Assembly: GCA_016714785.1 (NCBI GenBank)
Contig: JADKCC010000017.1
Location: 1-64,000, forward strand
Source: Saprospiraceae bacterium
Lineage (GTDB): Bacteria; Bacteroidota; Bacteroidia; Chitinophagales; Saprospiraceae
Length of the DNA stretch: 64,000 nucleotides
Direction: 5' to 3'
Shown: piece by piece, positions 44,111-53,126 of the stretch
Layout: every line of letters starts with the position of its first letter
Numbering within the stretch: position 1 is the stretch's first letter
Notes under the pieces: generated by a model
The model's database searches: none
What the model saw: only the letters and a program-made list of their open reading frames with translations
What the model was told of the DNA's origin: nothing
Made by a program: the position numbers and the translations under genes

Positions 44111-44554
44111 ATGGCACAAATTAATCCTTACATTCATTTCAATGGTAATGCAGAAGAAGCATTTACATTTTACAAATCAGTTTTTGGTGGAGAATTCGCA
44201 ATGGTTATGCGTTTCAAAGATATGACAAACCCTGACTTTCCTACACCAGAAACAGAAGCCAACAAAATTATGCACATTGCATTACCCATAGGAAAACATA
44301 ATATTCTGATGGGAAGTGATACACCAGAAGCATTAGGAGTACACAATCTAAACGAAACGAGAAGCAAAATCTCAATTAGTGCAGAAACCAAGGAAGAAGC
44401 CGACAAAATTTATAATGGTCTTTCTGCAGACGGACATATAGAAATGCCGATTGCCGACAGTCCTTGGGGATCCTATTTTGGAATGTTTAGAGATAAATTT
44501 GGCATTGAATGGATGGTGGACTTTGACCCAAAATACAATGGACAAACTGAATAA
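44111..44554 (+). CDS. PhnB-like VOC-superfamily protein
   Basis: The 147-residue protein shows the PhnB pattern: INPYIHFNGNAEEAFTFYKS at the start, GGEFAMVMRFKDM, HNILMGSD, and the end SPWGSYFGMFRDKFGIEWMV. PhnB-like proteins are VOC-fold proteins once named after 3-demethylubiquinone methyltransferase; most have no known substrate. It follows another VOC gene by 38 nt. Confidence 0.9.
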   Translation: MAQINPYIHFNGNAEEAFTFYKSVFGGEFAMVMRFKDMTNPDFPTPETEANKIMHIALPIGKHNILMGSDTPEALGVHNLNETRSKISISAETKEEADKIYNGLSADGHIEMPIADSPWGSYFGMFRDKFGIEWMVDFDPKYNGQTE

Positions 44555-44943
44555 AATATCAACGTACGGTAATACCAGAAGACTGCCCTATCAACCGAAT
44601 CAGATGGGGAATATCTCTTTAAAACATTAAGGAGGCACTAATTCCACAAGGCGTTTGTTGTGGCAGTTTCATTAGTAAATGATTTTTTTCATGCTTGTGC
44701 AAAGCATATCACATTCTTATTCAGAAAAGCTACCACTGTATTAGTTTACCTTTTATATTTGTATAATGGCGGGTGAGGTGATTCAAGGAAACCCTTTTAC
44801 AAGGTTCAACATCAGTAATTATATTAAACTTTTGTGTTAAAAATCCTCCACATCGCCAAGCCGAAAAATGTTGGTATCAAGCTTTGCTCAACACTTACCA
44901 ACAAAAAAAAACGATTTAAAATTTAACTGAAATTTTCCAAAAA
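44555..44943. other. intergenic region with 39-bp module copy 2 and an inverted repeat
   Basis: No gene is seen. Copy 2 of the 39-bp module is at 44724-44762. A further inverted pair TGTTGGTA (44869-44876) / TACCAACA (44896-44903) lies 40 nt before the GNAT gene; read on the minus strand it is followed by five T. CCACAA/TTGTGG (44653-44673 region) is a smaller inverted pair. Confidence 0.6.
44724..44762 (+). repeat. 39-bp module, copy 2
   Basis: GAAAAGCTACCACTGTATTA to TATATTTGT. It matches copy 1 at 33 of 39 positions and lies 181 nt before the GNAT gene start, nearly the same spacing as copy 1 to its gene. Confidence 0.85.
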
Positions 44944-45462
44944 ATGACAAATATCGAAATCATAAAAGTTGAACTAAAAGACATTGACAAATTACAAAAA
45001 ATTGGCAGACAAACATTTAGCGAAACATTTTCAGATGGAAATACGGAAGAGAATATGGCTAAATATTTAGACGAAGGATTTTCAATAGAAAAACTCACAA
45101 CCGAACTTAACGACAAAAATGCAGAATTTTATTTTGCGACTTTTAACAAAAATGTAATTGGATATTTAAAGCTTAACTTTGGACAATCGCAAACAGAACT
45201 TAAAGACGACAAAGGACTTGAAATTGAACGAATTTATGTAAAGAATGAATTTCAAGGAAAAAAAGTTGGACAATTACTTTACGACAAAGCATTAGAAATA
45301 GCACATCTTAACAAATCAGACTTTGTTTGGTTAGGTGTGTGGGAAAAAAATCCAAGAGCAATAAATTTTTACAAAAAGAATGGTTTCGTGGAATTTGACA
45401 CACATATTTTCAAATTAGGTAATGACGAACAGACCGATATAATGATGAAGTTAAAACTCTAA
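44944..45462 (+). CDS. GNAT-family N-acetyltransferase
   Basis: The 172-residue protein transfers an acetyl group from acetyl-CoA to an amine or protein N-terminus. It has motif B/A text of the GNAT fold: LEIERIYVKNEFQGKKVGQ with the Q/R-x-x-G-x-G/A acetyl-CoA loop, then LLYDKALEIA, WLGVWEKNPRAINFYKKNGF. This resembles PaiA/spermidine-acetyltransferase-like proteins. It stands alone between copies 2 and 3 of the 39-bp module. Confidence 0.9.
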   Translation: MTNIEIIKVELKDIDKLQKIGRQTFSETFSDGNTEENMAKYLDEGFSIEKLTTELNDKNAEFYFATFNKNVIGYLKLNFGQSQTELKDDKGLEIERIYVKNEFQGKKVGQLLYDKALEIAHLNKSDFVWLGVWEKNPRAINFYKKNGFVEFDTHIFKLGNDEQTDIMMKLKL

Positions 45463-46193
45463 AACTAAACTAAACTAAAAAAAGCTAGCCACCAACCACA
45501 AAGTGTTCATCGTATCCAGCGGACATGCGATGTACGCCCTGCAGAACTTGTTCTTCGATAGCAAAGCCAGTTGATTTTTATTATATTTTGATTCTCTATT
45601 CATTCTTTTTCTGAAAATCTACCAATGTATTGGATTACCTATTATATTAGTGATTGAGTTGTGGAAAAGCAACCATTAACAAACGTATCAAAAGCATTTA
45701 ATAACAAATGTCAATAGCAAATTTCCGTATTTTGAAAGAATATAATTTGAATTGTAGATTAATAAGATATGATATTTAGAATTGATATTAGTTTCACAAA
45801 TAAGTAATTTATCGATAGTTGAAATTCAGCAAAAAAAGAGATAGGAAAAAATGAAAATGAATAGCTACCTATATTATAATCAATATTAACTATTTTGCCA
45901 GACTTATGCTTACATCTGGTACAATAATGGCGCTGCAGGTGTGATCGATATAATGGCAAGTATGCACCTATAAAAAATTCCTTCTTTCATTTGCTGATAT
46001 CAAACATATTTCTTAATATTGCTCCGTAAAGGCTTTAGAATGAAATGTGCAGCGCTAATACGACCATGTTGAAAAGACAGTTTGATTACACTTAGGCCAA
46101 TAAATTCATTCAATTGCTATGTATATTGTATTTCTAACATATCAGTAAAGTTATCGGACTATTAGATTATTTATATGACATAAATTAACAATC
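45463..46193. other. intergenic region with 39-bp module copy 3 and gene-like remnants
   Basis: No complete gene is seen. 45498-45573 is unusually GC-rich for the region, with an open frame NHKVFIVSSGHAMYALQNLF and the partly inverted CAGCGGACAT / ATGTACGCCCTG. Copy 3 of the module is at 45613-45651. At 45851 an ATG starts a short frame with one TAA, followed in frame by YAYIWYNNGAAGVIDIM. The word CCATTAACAAAC at 45673-45684 occurs inverted at 43152-43163. Confidence 0.55.
45613..45651 (+). repeat. 39-bp module, copy 3
   Basis: GAAAATCTACCAATGTATTG to TATATTAGT, 33 of 39 positions equal to copy 1. It contains a perfect small palindrome CCAATGTATTGG, kept in part in copy 1 and eroded in copy 2. 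Confidence 0.85.
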
Positions 46194-46703
46194 ATGGACT
46201 ACAAAGAACTCTTTACATTTACACAACAAGAAAGACGCGGTATTGCTACATTTCTAGTTTTAGCCTTTACTATCGTTTTAGTAGGAAAATTTTGGCCAGT
46301 AAAACCAGCAGAAGAAGAAATAGAAGATCTTAGTAAATACTATTTTCCTGAAGACAGTATTGTCGAAAAGGATGAACATTATGAAGAAGATATTCCTTTC
46401 GGACAAGAAAGAAATGTACAAAAAAGAATCCATCAAAAATTTGCATTTGACCCAAATAAAATCAGTTATGACTCTTTACTATTGCTTGGGTTTAGTAAGT
46501 TTGGAGCCAAAAGTCTTACAAATTTTGTAGCTAAAGGTGGTAAAATCAAAGATGCAGCTAAATTTAAAACCATATTTGGAATCGACAGCAATTTGGTCAA
46601 TGAATTACTTCCAATGATCTCCTATCCTGTTCCTAAAGTATTTGAAACCGCCAAAATTGAAAAAGAAAAATACAGTACCCCGAACAAATCCAATCAATCG
46701 TAG
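46194..46703 (+). CDS. helix-hairpin-helix (ComEA-like) protein, N-terminal piece (frameshifted gene)
   Basis: The frame begins MDYKELFTFTQQERRGI, then a membrane helix (ATFLVLAFTIVLVGKFW, about residues 20-36), an acidic linker, and a first HHH unit (FDPNKISYDSLLLLGFSKFG). It ends with shifted residues NKSNQS. Adding one C to the CCCC at 46678-46681 reads TPEQIQSIVELNSADSLTL and joins the next frame. The whole would be about 300 residues, a membrane-anchored DNA-binding-type protein. ComEA binds DNA during uptake, but HHH proteins of this type in Bacteroidota have unproven roles. Confidence 0.85.
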   Translation: MDYKELFTFTQQERRGIATFLVLAFTIVLVGKFWPVKPAEEEIEDLSKYYFPEDSIVEKDEHYEEDIPFGQERNVQKRIHQKFAFDPNKISYDSLLLLGFSKFGAKSLTNFVAKGGKIKDAAKFKTIFGIDSNLVNELLPMISYPVPKVFETAKIEKEKYSTPNKSNQS

Positions 46704-46738
46704 AGCTTAATAGTGCAGATAGTTTAACGCTAGAAGCA

Positions 46739-47092
46739 ATGAAAGGTGTCGGTCCTTATATGGTCAAAAGAATACTGCAATACCGAAATCGCTTAGGTGG
46801 ATTTCTATACAAGGACCAAATCTCTGAATTAAACATTATTGCCGATAGTTTATATCAGCCTGTTAGCCAATATTTTACCGTTGATCCATCACTGATCCAA
46901 AAGATAAAACTGAACACTGCTGATTATAAAACATTTACCAAACATCCATATTTCTCAGCAGAAACAACCAATGCCATCCTAAAATACAGAAAACAGCACG
47001 GACCATTTTCTAATATTCAACATATCAGTCGTATCCGATCACTCAAGGAAGAAGTCGGCAAAAAAATACTACCCTACCTCACCGTGGATTAA
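46739..47092 (+). CDS. helix-hairpin-helix (ComEA-like) protein, C-terminal piece (frameshifted gene)
   Basis: The frame, which really starts just after the break near 46683, carries two HHH motifs: VELNSADSLTLEAMKGVGPY with MVKRILQYRNRLGGFLYKDQ, and LNTADYKTFTKHPYFS with AILKYRKQHGPFSNIQHIS. The GVGP and GPF turns are the nonspecific DNA-backbone contacts of the family. The stop at 47092 is followed by 130 nt and the giant secreted-protein gene. Confidence 0.85.
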   Translation: MKGVGPYMVKRILQYRNRLGGFLYKDQISELNIIADSLYQPVSQYFTVDPSLIQKIKLNTADYKTFTKHPYFSAETTNAILKYRKQHGPFSNIQHISRIRSLKEEVGKKILPYLTVD

Positions 47093-47222
47093 CTGTCTAT
47101 AGTACAAGACCTAAGTACATAATCAATTTGGTATAATTATTGTATTAGAATATTTATTAATATGTATTGTTAAGAAAAACCAACAGTATATATTTTATAA
47201 GATAATGTAATATATTAGATAA

Positions 47223-50200
47223 TTGAAAAAATTTGTTTACATATCGTTGGTATTTATCGCTTTAGCTTCTGCGGCCTCGCTACGTAGCTTAGCACCTGAT
47301 GTGATCGCAGTATTCGCTGGACTAGATCGTACAGTTTGTCTTACACAAAACTTATTGATTACTGATCTAGAAGCTACAATAACTGGTGATGTTAATGATG
47401 GCGATTGGATTACATTTGGTGATGGTCGTTTCCAGCCAGGCAACCTACTTACCGTAAGGTATAGTTTTGCACAAGCCAATCAAATATCTTATGTACCAGG
47501 ATCTAATGATAAAGTGCTGGGATATTATAGGCTACTTTTGCTGTCAGATGCGCCGCTCAATAATCCTCAAGAAAGGGTCACTGATGAAGTAAGGATCAAT
47601 TTCCAAACAGCTCCACCTCTATTTTGTAGCAATAACATCAACATATCACTCAACGAATCTTGCACTCAAAAAGTAGATGCTACGATGTTGCAGCCTAATC
47701 CAGTACAGCCATATAGCAATTATATTATTACTCTAATAGACCCTGCAGGCAAAATCATTCCAAACAATACACTTACTAAAGACCATATTGACAAAGAAAT
47801 AACCTTTAAGCTAGGTCATCAATGTACTTCCAATATATGTTGGGGAAAATTTAAGGTGGAAGACTACTTTCCACCTGTTTTTGTTTGTAAAAATGATACT
47901 ATAAATTGCACAAGATCATTTGACCCTGATAGTTTGGGATATCCTATTCCTACGGGCGCTTACATCGATACCCTTATTAATAAGAAGTATATAATTAAAA
48001 ATTGGGACGCTTGTTCAGATGTGGCATTAGAATATACAGATGTGATCACCAAAGCGGATTGTAGAAACAATGAAGACAAAACCATCACAAGGAAATGGAA
48101 AGCCACTGATGCCCAAGGTAATACATCTTTTTGTTCAGAGCTTATCGTAGTTAAAAAAATATCATTATCGCAAGTACTATTTCCTCCCAATTACGAGGGA
48201 CATGAAAAACCAGCCTTCGAATGTGGTGACACCTTCCCTGCTCTGATCAATGGGCATCCGTCTCCAGATACTACCGGTTCTCCCATCATAGGGCATTGTG
48301 GCAATCTAGAGACCAGTTTTTCAGATATTCCATTCTCTTTATGTGGTAAAAGTTATAAAATAGCGCGCGCATGGTTTGTAATAGATTGGTGTACTGCCGA
48401 GAGCATTACCAAAAACCAAATAATAGCCATCAAAGACACTAAAGCACCTTTGGTATTATGTCAAGATACTATATATTTTAATGCGGGAGCGTACCAATGT
48501 GCTGCTGAAAAAACACCATTACCCTTACCTTCGGCAATATCCGACTGTTCTGATTATAACATTAGTTATGAATTATATGATCAGTTTGGCATCCCTTCAA
48601 ACCAATTCCTAACAAGAGATCAACAAAACACTTTTGTAGATGGACTACCAGTAGGGAAATACAACATTCATTATATAGTATCAGATGCGTGCCAAAATAC
48701 TACCATTTGCCAAAGCCAATTGATAGTAGAAGACAATGCACCACCCTATCCGGCGTGTGATGGATCAACTAAAGTAGCGCTTGACGCCAATGGCAAAGGA
48801 CGCATCTTTGCTACTACTTTTGATGATGGAAGCTCAGATAATTGCGGTATTGCATCATTCAAAGCCCGCAAAATGACTGACCAATGTGGATTCGGACTCC
48901 AATACGGTGATTTTGTTGATTTTTGCTGTGCTGAATTAGGCAAAACAATCATGGTGGCAATGGAAGTTACTGACCATTCTGGCAATAAAAATACTTGTAT
49001 GGTCGAGGTGACAGTAGAAGACAAACTAAAACCTACCATCACTTGCCCGCCTGACATTACTTTGGCATGCACCGATAATTATGATTTTGCCCATTTAGAT
49101 ATCTTTGGAACGGTAGTATCCGATCCTTCAAAAATAAAAGACATTCTGGTTCATAATCATTATCACAATGGTAAAGTAGGCAGTGATGGATTAGCTAAAG
49201 ATAATTGCTCCGTGACCGTTTCATCCAGCTACAAATCAGAAATAGACTGTCATACTGGATATATCTATCGAACTTTTATTGCTACGGATGCCAATGGACT
49301 CAAGGATTCTTGCAAACAAAAAATCACAATTCTAAATCCCGATCCTTTTGATCAAAATGATATTCAATGGCCAGTAAATTATGCAGCTAATGGTTGTAAA
49401 CTTAGTCAAACATTGCCAGAAATCACTGGAAAACCGGCATTCACCAATAACCAATGTGGCAATATCGCAGCTACCTATGATGATACACCATTTTTTGCAT
49501 CAGATAGCGCTTGCTTAAAGATATTTAGAGTGTGGACAGTGATAGATTGGTGCCAATTTAATCAATCGCAGACAAGTGGAAAATGGGGCCCATATACTCA
49601 AATCATCAAACTACACAATACAGATAAGCCAGTGTTTACGTCTGCTTGTTCAGATACTACTTTCTGTACTTACGATCTTGCATGTCAAAAAGGCAATGTG
49701 TCATTATCTGCCAATGCCGAAGATCCATGTACTGAGTCAGAAAATCTTATTTGGAATTATACCATCGACGTGGACCAAAATCAAACCATAGATTACACAG
49801 GCCATCAAAACAATTTTTCTATAGATCTGCCAATAGGTACACATATTTTGACTTGGACAGTATCAGACCCATGCGGCAATTCTGAAAAGTGTACCCGAAA
49901 AATAAATATTGTTGATTGTAAAAAGCCTACACCTTATTGTCTATCATCATTAACTTTCACATTGGATGAAGTAAAAGGATCTGCTGAAATATGGGCTAAA
50001 GATTTTGATAATGGCAGCGTTGACAACTGTACTGCGTCAAGTGACTTAATCTTTACATTTAATGGATATTCACCCGTCAAAACGATGATCACTCAAGAGC
50101 ATTTTTTTCATGGTAATGGCTTACTCAGCAATCAACAAGCCTATGAAAATGGCGATGCATATAAATGGTTTCCAACCACAAAAAGTGCTGGTGTATTTGT

Positions 50201-51554
50201 GGATTGTAAAGACATACAAAATGGCATATCAGATACATTGAGCCTAGACATGACCGTAGCAGATCTGACAGGCAATCAAGATTTTTGTCGAGTATCCTTA
50301 ATAATTCAAGATAATAATGGACATTGTGATGATATCATAACTTCCGCTACCCTTTCTGGTAAAATCACTACCGAATATAGTGGAATACCCAAAGCCGTAA
50401 AAGTAAAGTACACAGCATCAGAGATAAATGATTCGGTAATGACCAATGATATAAATGGTCAGTTTGAGATTCCAAATCTACCCTTACTCAAAAATTACAA
50501 ACTTACACCAGCACTCAATACAGATCCAATACAAGGCGTGACAACATTAGATTTGGTAATAATACAGCGGCACATATTAGGACTTAAATCCTTAGATAGT
50601 CCCTATAAAATGCTAGCCGCAGATGTAAATAACTCAAAATCGATTACCGCGGCTGATTTGGTTGAAATTCGAAAATTGATATTAGGTGTAACTGATAAAT
50701 TCTCTAAAAATGTACCTTCATGGGTATTTGTTGCTAAAGAAGGTGGTATAACGGATATTTCTTCCCCTTATTTATATAAAAACTATATAGAAATTGGCGA
50801 ATTAACCCATGACCAGAATGATTTAGATTTCATAGGTGTCAAAATGGGAGATGTTAATGAATCAGTATTTGATTTTGAAAATAGAAAAACATTCAATAGA
50901 AATCTAAACGCGCTACCTTTTGCACTCATAACGTCGGTAGAAAAAATAGATGGAAAATATTTTCTTGTATTTAGATCATCAGAAGATGTAATTTTGGATG
51001 GTATGCAAGTATTCGTTAGTGCGAAAGACAATATTACAGTACTCGAAGGAGAAACAGCTATACAATACCCTAACATAGAAAGTGCCCAACACATTGATCA
51101 ACATGGTGTCAACTTCTTACTTTACTGTAAAGAACCCAATCAAAAACAAAAAGATGATATCCTATACAGTCTTGAGGTGCATAATGCTCTTGACTTAAAT
51201 GACTTGACTATCAACACAAATAAATTGTCAGAAGTTTACATCCATGGTCAATCTAGGCCAATCATACTCAAACCAAAAACAATACAAAAAGAGAATGTTC
51301 TTGTTACATTGGTCACGAACCCAGTCAGTGATGATCTAAAAATCAATATAAACCAATCTCTAAAAAATGAATTTATAAATTATCAAATCTTAAACACAGA
51401 GGGCAAGATTGTAACAAATTCAACTATAGATTACCAAACAGATAGGTTGGAATATAATATAAAACTCAACGACAATATGATGCCAGGTTTGTATTTTATT
51501 AATATCATTTTAGGGGACCAAAGGCAAACATTAAAATTTATTAGAATCAAATAA
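47223..51554 (+). CDS. giant secreted HYR/dockerin/T9SS protein
   Basis: The 1443-residue protein has a signal peptide (KKFVYISLVFIALASAASL), then about nine Ig/HYR-like units with K-x-P-x-x-x-C linkers (DKLKPTITCPPDITLAC, DTKAPLVLCQD, DNAPPYPAC) and conserved ARAWFVIDWC or RVWTVIDWC strands. A dockerin pair follows at about 1118-1155 (TTLDLVIIQRHILGL, AADVNNSKSITAADLVEIRK), then a cohesin-like sandwich and a C-terminal T9SS sorting domain (VTNPVSDDLKIN to QRQTLKFIRIK). It is paralogous to the broken gene at 31903-37767, down to WAKDFDNGSVDNC and SAG motifs. The start is a TTG, with a TAA directly before it in frame. It probably acts at the surface or in the matrix. Confidence 0.92.
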   Translation: MKKFVYISLVFIALASAASLRSLAPDVIAVFAGLDRTVCLTQNLLITDLEATITGDVNDGDWITFGDGRFQPGNLLTVRYSFAQANQISYVPGSNDKVLGYYRLLLLSDAPLNNPQERVTDEVRINFQTAPPLFCSNNINISLNESCTQKVDATMLQPNPVQPYSNYIITLIDPAGKIIPNNTLTKDHIDKEITFKLGHQCTSNICWGKFKVEDYFPPVFVCKNDTINCTRSFDPDSLGYPIPTGAYIDTLINKKYIIKNWDACSDVALEYTDVITKADCRNNEDKTITRKWKATDAQGNTSFCSELIVVKKISLSQVLFPPNYEGHEKPAFECGDTFPALINGHPSPDTTGSPIIGHCGNLETSFSDIPFSLCGKSYKIARAWFVIDWCTAESITKNQIIAIKDTKAPLVLCQDTIYFNAGAYQCAAEKTPLPLPSAISDCSDYNISYELYDQFGIPSNQFLTRDQQNTFVDGLPVGKYNIHYIVSDACQNTTICQSQLIVEDNAPPYPACDGSTKVALDANGKGRIFATTFDDGSSDNCGIASFKARKMTDQCGFGLQYGDFVDFCCAELGKTIMVAMEVTDHSGNKNTCMVEVTVEDKLKPTITCPPDITLACTDNYDFAHLDIFGTVVSDPSKIKDILVHNHYHNGKVGSDGLAKDNCSVTVSSSYKSEIDCHTGYIYRTFIATDANGLKDSCKQKITILNPDPFDQNDIQWPVNYAANGCKLSQTLPEITGKPAFTNNQCGNIAATYDDTPFFASDSACLKIFRVWTVIDWCQFNQSQTSGKWGPYTQIIKLHNTDKPVFTSACSDTTFCTYDLACQKGNVSLSANAEDPCTESENLIWNYTIDVDQNQTIDYTGHQNNFSIDLPIGTHILTWTVSDPCGNSEKCTRKINIVDCKKPTPYCLSSLTFTLDEVKGSAEIWAKDFDNGSVDNCTASSDLIFTFNGYSPVKTMITQEHFFHGNGLLSNQQAYENGDAYKWFPTTKSAGVFVDCKDIQNGISDTLSLDMTVADLTGNQDFCRVSLIIQDNNGHCDDIITSATLSGKITTEYSGIPKAVKVKYTASEINDSVMTNDINGQFEIPNLPLLKNYKLTPALNTDPIQGVTTLDLVIIQRHILGLKSLDSPYKMLAADVNNSKSITAADLVEIRKLILGVTDKFSKNVPSWVFVAKEGGITDISSPYLYKNYIEIGELTHDQNDLDFIGVKMGDVNESVFDFENRKTFNRNLNALPFALITSVEKIDGKYFLVFRSSEDVILDGMQVFVSAKDNITVLEGETAIQYPNIESAQHIDQHGVNFLLYCKEPNQKQKDDILYSLEVHNALDLNDLTINTNKLSEVYIHGQSRPIILKPKTIQKENVLVTLVTNPVSDDLKININQSLKNEFINYQILNTEGKIVTNSTIDYQTDRLEYNIKLNDNMMPGLYFINIILGDQRQTLKFIRIK

Positions 51555-51655
51555 GCTTCTAACACTTAAGAGAATAATTTATGCATAAAGTCACCAATAG
51601 AATACTAAGTCAAGTAATCTCCTATGTGACATTCGCATTGCATGTGGAATACAAA

Positions 51656-51693
51656 AATAGCGCATCACAATATAGGTATTTTGATGCGCTATT
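51656..51693 (-). terminator. rho-independent terminator after the 344-residue T9SS gene
   Basis: AATAGCGCATCA (51656-51667) pairs perfectly with TGATGCGCTATT (51682-51693) around a 14-nt loop. Read on the minus strand it is followed by TTTTTG. It lies 102 nt beyond the stop of 51795-52829 and 102 nt beyond that of 47223-51554, so it may serve both convergent genes. Confidence 0.8.
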
Positions 51694-51794
51694 AATAGTA
51701 AATTGGCAAAATAGTAGCAACAAATTCCAAACAATTAATTTTTGAAATAAATGTCACAACACTTGTACTCCCCTGGTGGCGGTTCGACAGCCAG

Positions 51795-52829
51795 TTAATA
51801 CACTTTTGATATGCTACTATTGTGGATTGTTTCCAATCCTTGTTTTACTATGATATGATAAGTACCAGATGGGAGTTCATTCAAATCGATCAATTCTATA
51901 CCACTACCAGATATTTTTTTAATCATTATTTTCCCTCCTATATTATTGTATATTTCCACTCTAACTTCTTCTGTCTCAGTATCGATGGTTGATAAATCTA
52001 TATTGATTCGATCCTTTGCAGGGTTAGGATAGACGCTAATGATAGAAATATCTTGGGAAAAATTGATCCCACGGATATCAGAATATTTGTAGCTTCCGTC
52101 TAGATCAGTTAATTTTAATCTATAATAAAGCACCTTATCAGAAGTCCTTAAGTGTGGTATATCTTTATCTTCATAATCATACCTGACTTCACTATTGCTA
52201 TTGCCTTCAGCGCGCTTCTTTCCGATTTGGTCCCATAGTAAACCGTCAGTACTTCTTTCTATACCGAAATAATCACTATTGATCTCAGAAGAAGTTTTCC
52301 AACTCAACAATGCATTGCTCGTACCAAGTATTTTAGTTGAAAAGTCTGTCAAAGCTATAGGTAATGGAAACGTTAATGGAACAGGTGATTGATATAAGCC
52401 TCCCGCATAGGCCAACCAAAACGTAATAGGTGGCGTTGGACAACAATTGACTCCTGACAAAGTTACACTATATGTTGGAGATGATCCAGACATACCAACA
52501 AATGTATGAGGACCTCCTGCAGGCCCTAAACGAAGTTGAGGGTTAAGACCAGATGGAATACCTGGCGGAGAAACGAAGGTTATGGTCATAGTTGCAGTAG
52601 GGTTTGAATATTCTAAAGTGTAATCAAAAGTATAGGTTGTACTGCTAACAATGAAGCTTTGTGTACCGTTATATGTTTGAGCTTGAGTTGTTGAAATGTA
52701 AAAAGAAAAAAGAAAAAATATCAAAGATAAATGTATAGCTTTTGACTTAAGCTTTTGAAAATTACTCCATAAACATAGGACGTTGGAAGTGAAATACGAA
52801 ATTCTCTGTGGAACTAAATAATGTACCAT
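51795..52829 (-). CDS. secreted protein with T9SS sorting domain
   Basis: The 344-residue product has a long N-region and a signal peptide (LSLIFFLFSFYISTTQAQ, cleavage near residue 51). Residues about 52-160 are a beta domain of unknown type. About 165-265 match the fibronectin-like domain often placed before T9SS tails (LSWKTSSEINSDYFGIERST, DKVLYYRLKLTDLDG). The end is a type A sorting domain (VYPNPAKDRINIDL, then LPSGTYHIIVKQG). The N-terminus is unusually long; no later ATG precedes the signal helix, so the start at 52829 is kept with caution. Substrate and role are unknown. Confidence 0.82.
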   Translation of the reverse strand: MVHYLVPQRISYFTSNVLCLWSNFQKLKSKAIHLSLIFFLFSFYISTTQAQTYNGTQSFIVSSTTYTFDYTLEYSNPTATMTITFVSPPGIPSGLNPQLRLGPAGGPHTFVGMSGSSPTYSVTLSGVNCCPTPPITFWLAYAGGLYQSPVPLTFPLPIALTDFSTKILGTSNALLSWKTSSEINSDYFGIERSTDGLLWDQIGKKRAEGNSNSEVRYDYEDKDIPHLRTSDKVLYYRLKLTDLDGSYKYSDIRGINFSQDISIISVYPNPAKDRINIDLSTIDTETEEVRVEIYNNIGGKIMIKKISGSGIELIDLNELPSGTYHIIVKQGLETIHNSSISKVY

Positions 52830-53126
52830 TAGGATAAATTAAGGTTGGTTAAAAAAATAAATTCTAAAATCTTAAATGATAAAAAAATCTATTTCATTTC
52901 TAAAATCAATTGATATCTCATTCAATGTTACAAAATTAGAAATTTAATATCCATTACTTGATATAACTATATACATCACAGCTACATCAAAAGCCTTATT
53001 CTTTTAAAAACGCGGGATAATTTACAATTTTAATAGTGATGCTTAAACCTATCCACAAAAAGTTATGTTTCCAAAAATAAAATTTTCGTTCTATTTTTTT
53101 AGGTTAAGTAAAAAAAATAAAAAAAA

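Noticed and set aside
51765..51800. tRNA-like T-arm (GGCGGTTCGACAGCC)
   Set aside because: The arms flanking TTCGA do not pair correctly and no acceptor or anticodon stem was found around it.
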